Source: Nocardioides flavus (ex Wang et al. 2016) (lineage in GTDB: Bacteria; Actinomycetota; Actinomycetes; Propionibacteriales; Nocardioidaceae). From it: a DNA stretch of 64,000 bases. Below the pieces are notes generated by a model, which worked only from the letters and a program-made list of their open reading frames with translations, was not told where the DNA came from and did no database searches. The stretch is taken from assembly GCF_014653115.1 (NCBI RefSeq), contig NZ_BNAD01000001.1, forward strand, positions 682,001 through 746,000, read 5' to 3'. A program made the translations under genes and the position numbers. Of this stretch, positions 24,673-32,777 are shown piece by piece (within the stretch, counting starts at the first letter, position 1; each line of letters opens with the position of its first letter).

Positions 24673-25305
24673 TCAGAGGTACATGCCGCCGCGGTTGCCG
24701 GCGTGGTCGTCGGCGTCCTCGGTCGGCATCGTCGGCATCCCCGTGGGCGTCTGCGGGGCGTGCCCGTGGCCGTCGCCGGCCGGGAGCGCCCGGCGCATCT
24801 GCTCGAGCTGCGCGCGCGAGGCCATCTGCTGGGCGTAGATCGCGGTCTGGATGCCGTGGAACAGGCCCTCGAGCCAGCCGACGAGCTGGGCCTGGGCGAT
24901 CCGCAGCTCGCCCTCCGACGGCGTGCCGTCCTCGGTGAACGGCAGCGAGAGGCGCTCGAGCTCCTCGACCAGCTCGGGGGCGAGGCCGCTCTCGAGCTCC
25001 TTGATCGAGGCGGCGTGGATGTCCTTGAGGCGGTTGCGGCTGGCCTCGTCGAGGGGCGCGGCCTTCACCTCCTCGAGGAGCTGGCGGATCATGCTGCCGA
25101 TGCGCATGACCTTGGCCGGCTGCTCGACGAGCTCGGTGATGTGGCGCTCGCCGTCGCCGTCCTCGTCGTCGCCGCTCGCCTGCGTCATCGCCGGCAGGGC
25201 GCTCGCGGGGATCGTGCCGATGGGCTGGCCGTCGGGGCCGACGACCACGACGTGGTCCTCGCCCGCGGGGTCGGCGGCGGCCGCGGGCTGCTGCTGCTCG
25301 GTCAT
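24673..25305 (-). CDS. bpa: Bacterial proteasome activator Bpa/PafE
   Basis: A 210-residue protein of the DUF2587 family, an ATP-independent ring that opens the 20S proteasome gate for unfolded substrates. The conserved helical core runs from about residue 55 to 170 (KVMRIGSMIRQLLEEVKAAP, RLKDIHAASIKELE, GLAPELVEELERLSLPF). The extreme C-terminus MYL has the penultimate Tyr that docks in the proteasome alpha ring. Its presence implies that the organism has a proteasome. The flexible N- and C-terminal tails are Asp and Pro rich. ATG at 25305. Confidence 0.92.
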   Translation of the reverse strand: MTEQQQPAAAADPAGEDHVVVVGPDGQPIGTIPASALPAMTQASGDDEDGDGERHITELVEQPAKVMRIGSMIRQLLEEVKAAPLDEASRNRLKDIHAASIKELESGLAPELVEELERLSLPFTEDGTPSEGELRIAQAQLVGWLEGLFHGIQTAIYAQQMASRAQLEQMRRALPAGDGHGHAPQTPTGMPTMPTEDADDHAGNRGGMYL

Positions 25306-25363
25306 GTCACGACCCTAGCCGGGGCCGACGAAGTCGGACACGGCGTGGGGCGGGAGGTTGCCG

Positions 25364-25491
25364 GGGCGGTGCGTGAGACAGGTTCTGCCGACGGAAAAGG
25401 TGTCTCCCTCACCGCCCGGCGAGTGGGGGCCGTACGGGCGGTGCGTGAGACAGGTTCTGCCGACGGAAAAGGTGTCTCCCTCACCGCCCGG
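25364..25491. repeat. Doublet of a 56-bp palindromic repeat, family A (copies 2 and 3)
   Basis: Two identical 56-bp copies (25364-25419 and 25436-25491) start 72 bp apart. Each has arms GGGCGGTGCGTGAGACA and TGTCTCCCTCACCGCCC, 15 of 17 paired, around a 20-base centre. The 16-bp spacer between copies is unique. They lie between the quinone reductase stop and the bpa start. The left arm matches elements at 11152 and 30874. Confidence 0.9.
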
Positions 25492-25501
25492 AAGCCCATC
25501 C

Positions 25502-26470
25502 TCAGAGGGTCAGGACGATCTTCCCGGCACGCCCGCCCTCGTCCATCATCCGGTGCGCGCGGGCGACCTCCTCGAGCGGCATCGTGGTCTCCACGATCGG
25601 TCGCACGCGACCGGACGCGACGAGCGGCCAGACGTTCTCGACGACCTCGCAGCAGATCTGCGCCTTCTCGGCCAATGGCCGGGCGCGCAGCGAGGTCGCG
25701 GTGACGGAGGCCCGCTTGCGGAGCAGGGCGTTGATGTCGAGCTCGCCCTTCGCGCCGCCCTGCATCCCGATGATGACCAGGCGACCGCCGGTCGCGAGGG
25801 CGGAGACGTTGCGCCCGAGGTACTTCGCGCCCATGTTGTCGAGGATGACGTCGGCGCCTCCGGCCTCGGTGAGCACCTCGACGAAGTCCTCGTCGCGGTA
25901 GCTGATCGCCCGGGTGGCCCCGAGCGAGCGGCACAGCTCGAGCGTCTCGGGCGAGCCGGCCGTGGTGAAGACCTCCGCCCCGCGTGCCGCGGCCAGCTGG
26001 ATCGCCATGGTGCCGATGCCGCCGCCACCGCCGTGCACGAGGAAGCGCTCACCCTTCTCCAGGTGGGCGGTCATGAAGACGTTGGACCACACCGTGGCCG
26101 CGACCTCCGGCAGGCAGGCCGCCTCGACCAGGGAGACCCCGGCCGGCACCGGCATCACCTGTCCGACCGGCAGGGCCACGCGCGCGGCGTACCCGCCTCC
26201 GGCGAGCAGCGCGCAGACCTCGTCGCCGACCGACCACCCCTCGACGCCCTCGCCGAGCTCGGCGATGCGGCCGCTGCACTCGAGGCCGATCACCTCCGAG
26301 GCACCGGGCGGCGGCGGGTAGAAGCCCAGCCGCTGGAGCGTGTCGGCGCGGTTGACCGCGGTGGCGACGACGTCGAGGAGGACCTCGCCGTGCCCGGGAC
26401 GCGGGTCGTCGACCTCGCCGACGGACAGGACCTCGGGGCCACCGGTGCCGGTGGTCACGACTGCGCGCAC
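25502..26470 (-). CDS. NAD(P)H-quinone oxidoreductase, zinc-independent MDR family (PIG3-like)
   Basis: A 322-residue medium-chain reductase. The N-terminal catalytic domain has AVNRADTLQRLGFYPPPPG, typical of QOR/PIG3 proteins. The NADPH fold shows VHGGGGGIGTMAIQLA. There is no GHE-type zinc-ligand motif and no structural zinc lobe, so it belongs to the zinc-free quinone reductases. Substrates are quinones or enones. GTG at 26470 is the likely start. It lies 4 bp after the DUF6457 gene on the same strand, so co-transcription is likely. Confidence 0.88.
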   Translation of the reverse strand: MRAVVTTGTGGPEVLSVGEVDDPRPGHGEVLLDVVATAVNRADTLQRLGFYPPPPGASEVIGLECSGRIAELGEGVEGWSVGDEVCALLAGGGYAARVALPVGQVMPVPAGVSLVEAACLPEVAATVWSNVFMTAHLEKGERFLVHGGGGGIGTMAIQLAAARGAEVFTTAGSPETLELCRSLGATRAISYRDEDFVEVLTEAGGADVILDNMGAKYLGRNVSALATGGRLVIIGMQGGAKGELDINALLRKRASVTATSLRARPLAEKAQICCEVVENVWPLVASGRVRPIVETTMPLEEVARAHRMMDEGGRAGKIVLTL

Positions 26471-26474
26471 GTGA

Positions 26475-26798
26475 TCAGTCCTCGAACAGGTCGTCGGAGT
26501 GGTCGACCGAGGAGTCGTCGGGGACCTCGTCGTCGATGTCGTCGGGATCGCGGGCGTCGGCGGGCCGGTCCCAGCTCTCGGCGAGCCGCTGCGCCTTCGC
26601 GGCGAGCCGCTCGACCGCCTCGGGGTTCGCGTCGCTGGCGCCCGCCGCCACGCCCAGGAGGTACGCCGTGATCGGGGCGGCGGTCTTCTGCACGTTCTGG
26701 GCGGCGATGCGGGCCAGGTCGAGGACCAGGCCCTCGTCTACCTCGGTCTCGACGTCGAGCACGTCGCTCAGCTCATCGATCCAGTCGTGGAGGTTCAC
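26475..26798 (-). CDS. DUF6457 small protein next to mobA
   Basis: A 107-residue acidic protein. The conserved helical N-terminus reads VNLHDWIDELSDVLDVETEV and then VLDLARIAAQNVQKTAAPIT, followed by YLLGVAAG. The C-terminal third is an acidic, probably disordered tail (DPDDIDDEVPDDSS). This family occurs beside molybdenum-cofactor genes, and mobA precedes it here by 48 bp. A role in cofactor or molybdoenzyme handling is inferred from context. GTG at 26798 gives the start; the open frame extends further upstream without support. Confidence 0.7.
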   Translation of the reverse strand: MNLHDWIDELSDVLDVETEVDEGLVLDLARIAAQNVQKTAAPITAYLLGVAAGASDANPEAVERLAAKAQRLAESWDRPADARDPDDIDDEVPDDSSVDHSDDLFED

Positions 26799-26846
26799 CG
26801 CCCCAATGTCTCGCACGCCCCCGGGCCGCGGCAAGGGACCCGCGGG

Positions 26847-27425
26847 TCAGCGGCCGAGGTCGCGCAGGTCGGCCCACGAGTCCACGTCGAGCGCCTCGTC
26901 GCCGTCCGGCGCGACCTGCGCGAGGTCGAGCGGTGCGAGGAGGCGGTGCAGCGCCATCCCGTGCTGCCGCTCCAGGTCCGGGCGTACGGCGGCCAGCCGG
27001 GCGGCGTCCAGCACGCCGGCGAGCTGCCGCCGTCCGTCGGGGTCGACGAGGAACGCCCCGTCGCGGCCGCTCGCCGCATCCCGCAGCCGCCGCATCGTCG
27101 TGGCGGTCACCCGCGGCATGTCGACGGCCAGCACGCCGACCAGGCGGGGCGTCCGCAGGAGCGCGTCGACACCGGTGAGCAGGCCCGCCACCGGACCGCC
27201 GCGGGGCGGGTCCTCGGTGACGAAGGTGACCGGCCGCTCGGTGCGTACGCCTGCCGGTCCGACGACGACCACCTCGTCGGCGTCCACGAGCGCGTCGACG
27301 GCGTAGGCCAGGAACGTGCGCCCCGCCAGCTCCACGCCGGCCTTGTCCACCCCGTCCATCCGGACGGCCGTGCCACCGGCGAGGACCACTCCGCAGAAAC
27401 CACCGGCAGCGAGCTCGACGTCCAT
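26847..27425 (-). CDS. mobA: Molybdenum cofactor guanylyltransferase
   Basis: A 192-residue nucleotidyltransferase that adds GMP to molybdopterin. The nucleotide motif GVVLAGGTAVRMDGVDKAGVE is the MobA signature LAGGxxxRMxxxDK. The metal-binding stretch VLAVDMPRVT follows, as does the segment GPVAGLLTGVDALL. It is slightly shorter than E. coli MobA. The ATG at 27425 is divergent from the nitrilase gene over 37 bp. No other molybdopterin genes are in the window. Confidence 0.85.
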   Translation of the reverse strand: MDVELAAGGFCGVVLAGGTAVRMDGVDKAGVELAGRTFLAYAVDALVDADEVVVVGPAGVRTERPVTFVTEDPPRGGPVAGLLTGVDALLRTPRLVGVLAVDMPRVTATTMRRLRDAASGRDGAFLVDPDGRRQLAGVLDAARLAAVRPDLERQHGMALHRLLAPLDLAQVAPDGDEALDVDSWADLRDLGR

Positions 27426-27462
27426 GCGGCGAGTGTCGCAGCCGGGGTCCTAGGCTGGTCCG

Positions 27463-28230
27463 ATGGCCGACCAGCTGCGGGTGCGTGTCCACCAGTGGGG
27501 CAGTGCGCTCGACCCCGCCGCCAACCGCGCCCGGCTGGCGCAGGGCGTCACGCCCGGGGCGGACCTCGTCGTCCTCCCCGAGGCCTTCGCGCGTGACTTC
27601 GGCGAGGCCGGATCGGACGTGAGAGGCTTCGCCGAGCCGCTCGACGGGCCGTTCGCCACGCAGGTGGCCCGGGTCGCCGACGCCACCGCGACGACCGTCG
27701 TGGCCGGCATGTTCGAGACCTCGGAGGATCCAGCCCGCCCCTTCAACACCCTCGTCGTCGGCGGCCCTTCGACGACGGCCTACCGGAAGATCCACCTCTA
27801 CGACTCGTTCGGCTACCGCGAGTCCGACCGCCTGACGGGCGGCCCGCTCGAGCCTGCCGTGGTCGAGGTCGCAGGCTGGAAGGTGGGCCTGATGACCTGC
27901 TACGACCTGCGCTTCCCCGAGCTGGCCCGGCGCCTCGTCGACGTCGGGGCCGAGGTGCTCGTCGTGCCGGCCGCGTGGCTGCCGGGCGAGCGCAAGGTCG
28001 TCCACTGGCGCACCCTCCTCGCCGCACGGGCCATCGAGAACACCTGCTTCGTCGTCGGCGCGGGCCAGCCCGAGCCGCGCTACGTCGGGCACTCGGCGGT
28101 CTTCGGCCCGCTGGGCGACGTCCTCGCCGAGGCTGACGGTCGCGAGCAGGTCCTCGAGGCCGTCCTGGACCGCCGGGACCTCGACGAGGCCCGTCGCACC
28201 AATCCGTCGCTGGCCAACCGTCGGATGTAA
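27463..28230 (+). CDS. Nitrilase/omega-amidase family carbon-nitrogen hydrolase
   Basis: A 255-residue enzyme of the Nit2-like branch. The catalytic triad is visible: Glu in LVVLPEAFARDFG, Lys in YRKIHLYDSFGYRES and Cys in GLMTCYDLRFPELARRL. Relatives hydrolyse alpha-keto acid omega-amides or deaminated glutathione. The substrate here is not settled. ATG at 27463. The next gene starts 12 bp downstream, suggesting an operon with the membrane protein. Confidence 0.9.
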   Translation: MADQLRVRVHQWGSALDPAANRARLAQGVTPGADLVVLPEAFARDFGEAGSDVRGFAEPLDGPFATQVARVADATATTVVAGMFETSEDPARPFNTLVVGGPSTTAYRKIHLYDSFGYRESDRLTGGPLEPAVVEVAGWKVGLMTCYDLRFPELARRLVDVGAEVLVVPAAWLPGERKVVHWRTLLAARAIENTCFVVGAGQPEPRYVGHSAVFGPLGDVLAEADGREQVLEAVLDRRDLDEARRTNPSLANRRM

Positions 28231-28241
28231 CCTCCTGCGTC

Positions 28242-29504
28242 GTGTCTTCCCCCTCCTCCGGCAGCCCCCGCGGGTCCTCCCGTGGCAAGCGGGCTGCCGA
28301 GCGGCCGCCGTCGCGGCTGCGCCGCACCCGGAGGGCCGGCTCGTCCGGGGACCGTACGGAGGCGACCGACGTCCGGATGGCCGCCCCGGCTCCCGCGCCG
28401 GCCGCGAGCCCTCCCCCCGCAGCGGGCCCGCCGGCCACGCCTGCCGTCGAGGCGCCGGCCGCCACACCGGCTGCCGCGCCGGCCGAGGTCCTCACCTACG
28501 GCCCGCGCCGCTGGGTGCTGGCCTTCTGGTTCCTCGTCCTCGTCCTCGGCGCCGCCGCACTCGGCTGGTCCGCGGTCACGGGGATCTTCAGCGACCGGCA
28601 GGTGATCAGCGACCTCACCCCGCTGCCGGAGTGGTTCGACGGCGCCGGCGCGGTCGCCGTGGCCACTGCCCTCTCCTGGCTGCTCGCGACCCGCACCGCC
28701 GGCCGCGCCCTGATCTCCGCCGGCCTGGCGCTCGCGCTGGGCGTCGCCGCCGTCGTCGTCGGCGGTCGCGTGCTGCCGACCGGCGCCGCGGTGATGACGT
28801 GCGTCGTCGGCAGCGTGTACGCCGTGATGGTCACGGTGCCCGCCGTCACCGGCCTGAAGGCGATGCGCGAGGCGTGCATCGCCGCTCTCGTCGCGACGGT
28901 GACGGCCTTCGCGGCGGTGGGCTTCGAGCCGACCGTGGCGACCGAGCGCTTCGAGATCGTCACCCTGCTGCTGGCGCTCGCGCTGGTCCTGGCGATCGTC
29001 TACCGCCTCGGTGCGGGGCTCCACGGCCTCGGCCGGCGCGGCATGATCGTGGTCGCGATCGGGTTGGGCGTGCTGTTCGCGACGCTGGCCTACGCCGAGC
29101 TGCTGCGCCGCTACGGCGCCCAGAGCTTCGTGTCCTCGGTGCTCGACTTCGCCGACTGGACCTCGGCCCGCATCGGCGCCTTCCCGCGCCCGCTGGTCGT
29201 CCTGCTCGGCATCCCGGCCCTGGTCTGGGGCACCCACGTCCGGGCCCGCCGGCGCCAGGGCTGGTGGTTCTGCGCCTTCGGCGTGGCGGCCACGGTGCCC
29301 CTGGCGACCGGGCTCGTCTCCCCGGACAGCTCCTACCTCGAGGCCGGCCTGCGCGCGGCGTACTCGCTGGTCCTGGGCCTCGTCCTGGGCTACCTCGTGA
29401 TCCGCGCCGACCTCGCGCTCACCGGCCCCAAGGGCAAGCGCGGCCGACGCGCCGAGGAGGCTGGGCCGCACCGTCCCGAGCCGCGGCGCTTCGCCGAGCT
29501 CTGA
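28242..29504 (+). CDS. Polytopic membrane protein of unknown function
   Basis: A 420-residue protein. The first about 85 residues are a disordered basic then Ala/Pro-rich cytoplasmic region (APAPAASPPPAAGPPATPAV). About ten membrane helices follow, from AFWFLVLVLGAAALGWSAV to AYSLVLGLVLGYLVI, with only short loops. The C-terminus is basic (GPKGKRGRR). No transporter or enzyme motif was recognised. GTG at 28242, close behind the nitrilase gene. Confidence 0.7.
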   Translation: MSSPSSGSPRGSSRGKRAAERPPSRLRRTRRAGSSGDRTEATDVRMAAPAPAPAASPPPAAGPPATPAVEAPAATPAAAPAEVLTYGPRRWVLAFWFLVLVLGAAALGWSAVTGIFSDRQVISDLTPLPEWFDGAGAVAVATALSWLLATRTAGRALISAGLALALGVAAVVVGGRVLPTGAAVMTCVVGSVYAVMVTVPAVTGLKAMREACIAALVATVTAFAAVGFEPTVATERFEIVTLLLALALVLAIVYRLGAGLHGLGRRGMIVVAIGLGVLFATLAYAELLRRYGAQSFVSSVLDFADWTSARIGAFPRPLVVLLGIPALVWGTHVRARRRQGWWFCAFGVAATVPLATGLVSPDSSYLEAGLRAAYSLVLGLVLGYLVIRADLALTGPKGKRGRRAEEAGPHRPEPRRFAEL

Positions 29505-29561
29505 GCCGCCCGCTGCCAGCGCGATCCGCGCGTACGCCCGGGTAACCGCTAGCGTCGAGCC

Positions 29562-29789
29562 ATGGCCCGCACCACGTCCCTCGAGATCCTCTCCGAGCTG
29601 GTCGCCAACGTCCTGACCATCGAGGTCGAGGTCGGCGACCGCGTCGAGGCCGGCGACACCGTCGTGCTCCTGGAGTCGATGAAGATGGAGATCCCGATGC
29701 TCGCCGAGCGCGGCGGCACCGTCACCGCGGTCAAGGTCACCGTCGGCGACGTCGTGCAGGACGGCGACGTCCTCGTGGTCCTCGACTGA
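29562..29789 (+). CDS. Small biotin carrier protein (biotinylated TB7.3-like)
   Basis: A 75-residue protein that is one biotinyl domain. The attachment motif LLESMKMEIPM puts the biotinylated Lys at position 41, and the flanking hairpins (VEVGDRVEAGDTV and VTVGDVVQDGDVLVV) are complete. Stand-alone carriers of this size occur in mycobacteria and relatives and serve acyl-CoA carboxylases encoded elsewhere. No carboxylase gene is nearby. ATG at 29562. Confidence 0.9.
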   Translation: MARTTSLEILSELVANVLTIEVEVGDRVEAGDTVVLLESMKMEIPMLAERGGTVTAVKVTVGDVVQDGDVLVVLD

Positions 29790-29852
29790 GGGCTCCGGGC
29801 GGTCGCGCTCCGCGCCGCTCGCCCTTCCGGGTGCCCCGCTAGTGTCGGAGGA

Positions 29853-30863
29853 ATGGAATTCCGATACCTCGGCAACAGCGGACTGAAGATCTCCGAGATC
29901 ACCTACGGCAACTGGCTCACCCACGGCTCCCAGGTCGGGAACGACGTCGCCACGCAGTGCGTGCGCGCCGCCCTCGACGAGGGGATCTCGACCTTCGACA
30001 CCGCCGACGTCTATGCGAACACCGCGGCGGAGACCGTCCTCGGCGAGGCGCTCAAGGGCGAGCGCCGTGAGTCGCTGGAGATCTTCACGAAGGTCTACTG
30101 GCCGACCGGCCCCGGCGGCAAGAACGACACCGGCCTGTCGCGCAAGCACATCATGGAGTCGATCAACGGCTCGCTGCAGCGGCTCCAGACCGACTACGTC
30201 GACCTCTACCAGGCCCACCGCTACGACGTGGAGACGCCGCTCGAGGAGACGATGCAGGCGTTCGCCGACATCGTGCGCCAGGGCAAGGCGCTCTACATCG
30301 GCGTCAGCGAGTGGACCGCCGACCAGATCCGCGCCGGCGTGGAGCTGTCGCGTGAGCTCGGCTTCCAGCTGATCTCCAGCCAGCCCCAGTACTCGATGCT
30401 CTGGCGCGTCATCGAGGACGAGGTCGTCCCGACGTCGCGCGAGCTCGGCGTCTCCCAGATCGTGTGGAGCCCGATCGCGCAGGGCGTGCTCACCGGCAAG
30501 TACAAGCCCGGCCAGGCCCCGCCGGAGGGCTCACGCGCCACCGACACCAAGGGCGGCGCCGACATGATCTCGCGCTTCATGCGCGACGAGGTGCTCTCGG
30601 CCGTGCAGGACCTCGAGCCGGTCGCGAAGGACTGCGGCCTGACGATGGCGCAGCTCGCCATCGCGTGGGTCCTGCAGAACGACAACGTCGCGGCCGCCCT
30701 CGTCGGCGCCTCGCGCCCCGAGCAGGTCGCCGACAACGTCAAGGCCGCCGGGGTGAAGCTCGACGCCGACGTGATGGAGCGCATCGACGCAGCGCTCGGC
30801 GACGTCGTCGTGCGCGACCCCGCCAAGACGCTCGAGGGCATGCCGAAGACCCGCGTGGTCTGA
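29853..30863 (+). CDS. Aldo/keto reductase, Kv-beta-like family
   Basis: A 336-residue NADPH-dependent TIM-barrel reductase. The catalytic tetrad is complete: Asp49 and Tyr54 in FDTADVY, Lys80 in IFTKVYW and His122 in LYQAHRYD. Sequence style (MEFRYLGNSGLKISEITYG, QYSMLWRVIEDEV) is that of the potassium-channel-beta-like AKR group. The physiological carbonyl is unknown. ATG at 29853. A family A palindrome starts 11 bp after the stop and may act as terminator. Confidence 0.92.
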   Translation: MEFRYLGNSGLKISEITYGNWLTHGSQVGNDVATQCVRAALDEGISTFDTADVYANTAAETVLGEALKGERRESLEIFTKVYWPTGPGGKNDTGLSRKHIMESINGSLQRLQTDYVDLYQAHRYDVETPLEETMQAFADIVRQGKALYIGVSEWTADQIRAGVELSRELGFQLISSQPQYSMLWRVIEDEVVPTSRELGVSQIVWSPIAQGVLTGKYKPGQAPPEGSRATDTKGGADMISRFMRDEVLSAVQDLEPVAKDCGLTMAQLAIAWVLQNDNVAAALVGASRPEQVADNVKAAGVKLDADVMERIDAALGDVVVRDPAKTLEGMPKTRVV

Positions 30864-30873
30864 GGGTCCTGGT

Positions 30874-30927
30874 GAGCGGTGTGTGAGGCAGGTTCGGGAC
30901 GCTCGGAACCTGCACCACGCACCGCTC
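30874..30927. repeat. Interspersed palindromic element, family A (copy 4)
   Basis: Arms of 22 bases beginning GAGCGGTGTGTGAGG and ending CACGCACCGCTC pair at 19 of 22 positions around a 10-base loop. It directly follows the aldo/keto reductase stop, so a terminator function is possible. The outer arm matches the other family A copies. Confidence 0.75.
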
Positions 30928-30950
30928 GGTGGGGGCGCTCGCAGAGGCCT

Positions 30951-31043
30951 CCGGCGCGTCGGACGACCAGAAGTGGCGTACGACGCCGCACCCACGCGTA
31001 CGACGACGCGGCCGGGCCGACATGTGGTCGTCCGACGCGCCGG
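30951..31043. repeat. 93-bp inverted repeat with 19-bp perfect ends
   Basis: CCGGCGCGTCGGACGACCA at 30951-30969 is repeated as an exact reverse complement at 31025-31043. AGGCC just outside on the left and GGCCT on the right extend the symmetry across a small bulge. The 55-bp interior holds GCGTACGACG twice and a small GGCGT/ACGCC dyad. It fills the gap between convergent genes and ends 7 bp before the MFS stop. It could be a MITE-like relic, a structured RNA or an elaborate terminator. No open frame or target-site duplication is obvious. Confidence 0.7.
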
Positions 31044-31049
31044 TCGGCC

Positions 31050-32321
31050 TCAGGCGGCGGAGGCGTGCGTGACCCGGTAGCGCACGAACGCCGGGACAGC
31101 GAGCGCGGCGACGACGGTGAACACCACCACCAGCACGCCACCACCGGCGGCCGCGACGGCGGCGCCGGTGGTGGCCGCGGCGGCCCCGTGGGCCACGTCG
31201 GCGATCCGGGGCCCGCCGGCGACCACGACGATGAAGATGCCCTGGAGCCGCCCGCGGACCGCGTCGTCGGCAGCGGCCTGCAGCATCGACGTACGGAAGG
31301 CGGCCGACGCCATGTCGGCCGCGCCGCCGACCGCCAGCATCAGCACGGCGACCACCAGGAAGAGCGCGGGCGCGAGCGGTGCCAGCAGGGCGGCGACGCC
31401 GAAGCCGATCATCGCCACGCCCCACACGAGGATCGAGACGATCACCGCGAGACCCTGGCGCTCGACGCGCGACACCCAGCCGGACAGGACGCCGCCCACG
31501 ACGGCCCCGGCCGGGATCGCGGCGAAGAGCAGCGCGAAGGCCAGGCCGCCCTCGCTCGGTCCGCCGAAGTCGACGTCGGCCATCTCGGGGAACAGCGCCC
31601 GCGGCATCCCGAAGACCATCGCGATGATGTCGACGACGAACGACATCATCAGCACCGGCTGCGTGCGGAGGTAGCGGAAGCCGTCGACGACCGCCCGGAT
31701 CCCCGGCGTCACGGTCGCGCCCATCACCGGCAGGGGCGGGAGGCGTACGACGGCGCCGAGGGTGGCGAAGAGGAAGACCGTGTCGATCAGGTACAGCCAG
31801 GAGAAGCCGACGACCGGGATCAGCGCCCCGCCGACGAGCGGCCCGGCGATGCCGCCGGCCTGCATGACGGTCATGTTGAGCGAGTTCGCCGCGGGCAGCA
31901 GGTCCTCGTCGATGATCCGCGGCAGCAGCGCCGAGCGGGTCGGCTGGTTGACCGCGAAGAACGCCTGCTGCACCGCGAAGAGCGTCAGCAGCAGCCACAC
32001 GTCCTCGGCGCCGAGCGCGGCCTGCAGCCAGAAGCCGGCGCTGGTGGCGATCAGGCCGAGCGTGGTGATGAGCAGGAGGGTCCGCCGGTCGAACACGTCC
32101 GCGAGCGCACCGCCCCAGAGGCCGAAGACCACCAGAGGCACGAGGCCGAAGACGCCGGTCAGCCCGACGTACGCCGAGGACCCGGTCATGGCGTAGATCT
32201 GCGCGGGGACGGCCACCACCGTCAGCTGGGCGCCGATGACCGTCACGATGTTGGCGCGCCACAGGCGCCTGAAGTGCGGGTTGGCGAGCGGGCGGGTGTC
32301 CGCCAGCAGCCGCTTCTCCAC
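31050..32321 (-). CDS. Major facilitator superfamily exporter
   Basis: A 423-residue transporter with 12 hydrophobic segments, of the drug-exporter type seen in MFS_3/enterobactin-exporter-like proteins (NPHFRRLWRANIVTVIGAQL at the N-terminus, GALADVFDRRTLLLITTLG as the loop 2-3 motif, NQPTRSALLPRIIDEDLLPAANSLN). The substrate is unknown. GTG at 32321 is the likely start, divergent from the CmtR-like regulator across 78 bp. Control by that sensor is possible but not shown. Confidence 0.88.
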   Translation of the reverse strand: MEKRLLADTRPLANPHFRRLWRANIVTVIGAQLTVVAVPAQIYAMTGSSAYVGLTGVFGLVPLVVFGLWGGALADVFDRRTLLLITTLGLIATSAGFWLQAALGAEDVWLLLTLFAVQQAFFAVNQPTRSALLPRIIDEDLLPAANSLNMTVMQAGGIAGPLVGGALIPVVGFSWLYLIDTVFLFATLGAVVRLPPLPVMGATVTPGIRAVVDGFRYLRTQPVLMMSFVVDIIAMVFGMPRALFPEMADVDFGGPSEGGLAFALLFAAIPAGAVVGGVLSGWVSRVERQGLAVIVSILVWGVAMIGFGVAALLAPLAPALFLVVAVLMLAVGGAADMASAAFRTSMLQAAADDAVRGRLQGIFIVVVAGGPRIADVAHGAAAATTGAAVAAAGGGVLVVVFTVVAALAVPAFVRYRVTHASAA

Positions 32322-32399
32322 CCGCGCAGGCTAGGCGACGGCCGGGGTGCCTCCTCGCCCCGGTGTTGACGGAGCGGCTGAGGCAGATATCATCGCCAC

Positions 32400-32777
32400 A
32401 TGACGATGACTGAGGCCCCGGCCCAGGCGCTCGACGACACGGCGGGCCTGACCGCGGCCGCGTGCCTGTTCCACGGGTTCTCCGACCCGTCCCGGCTCTC
32501 GATCGTGCGCCACCTCGCCCTCGGCGAGCACCGGGTCGTCGACCTCACCGCTCACCTCGGCCTGGCCCAGAGCACGGTGTCGGCCCACCTCGCCTGCCTC
32601 AGGGACTGCGGCCTGGTGACGTCGCGGCCACAGGGACGCGCATCGCTGTGGTCGCTCGAGCACGCCGACACGGTGATGGAGCTCCTCGCGGCGGCCGAGC
32701 GGCTCCTCGGCCTGACCGGCGACGCCGTGACTCTGTGCCCGACGTACGGTCCCGCCTCGCTGCACGGGGAGGCGTGA
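32400..32777 (+). CDS. ArsR/SmtB-family metal sensor, CmtR-like
   Basis: A 125-residue winged-helix repressor. The recognition region reads LGLAQSTVSAHLACLRDCGLV; Cys66 and Cys70 match the Cys-x3-Cys of mycobacterial CmtR, and a third Cys near the C-terminus (113) matches its other ligand. CmtR senses Cd(II) and Pb(II). This gene overlaps the start of a cation diffusion facilitator gene by one base (TGATG), so derepression of an efflux pump by a soft metal is the likely role. The ATG at 32400 has a weak ribosome binding site, and an ATG 6 bp later is possible. Confidence 0.85.
   Translation: MTMTEAPAQALDDTAGLTAAACLFHGFSDPSRLSIVRHLALGEHRVVDLTAHLGLAQSTVSAHLACLRDCGLVTSRPQGRASLWSLEHADTVMELLAAAERLLGLTGDAVTLCPTYGPASLHGEA

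Noticed and set aside
32322..32399. Classic 12-2-12 SmtB/ArsR operator before the CmtR-like gene
   Set aside because: Only a weak TCATCG/CGATGA dyad overlapping the start codon was found, not enough to annotate.
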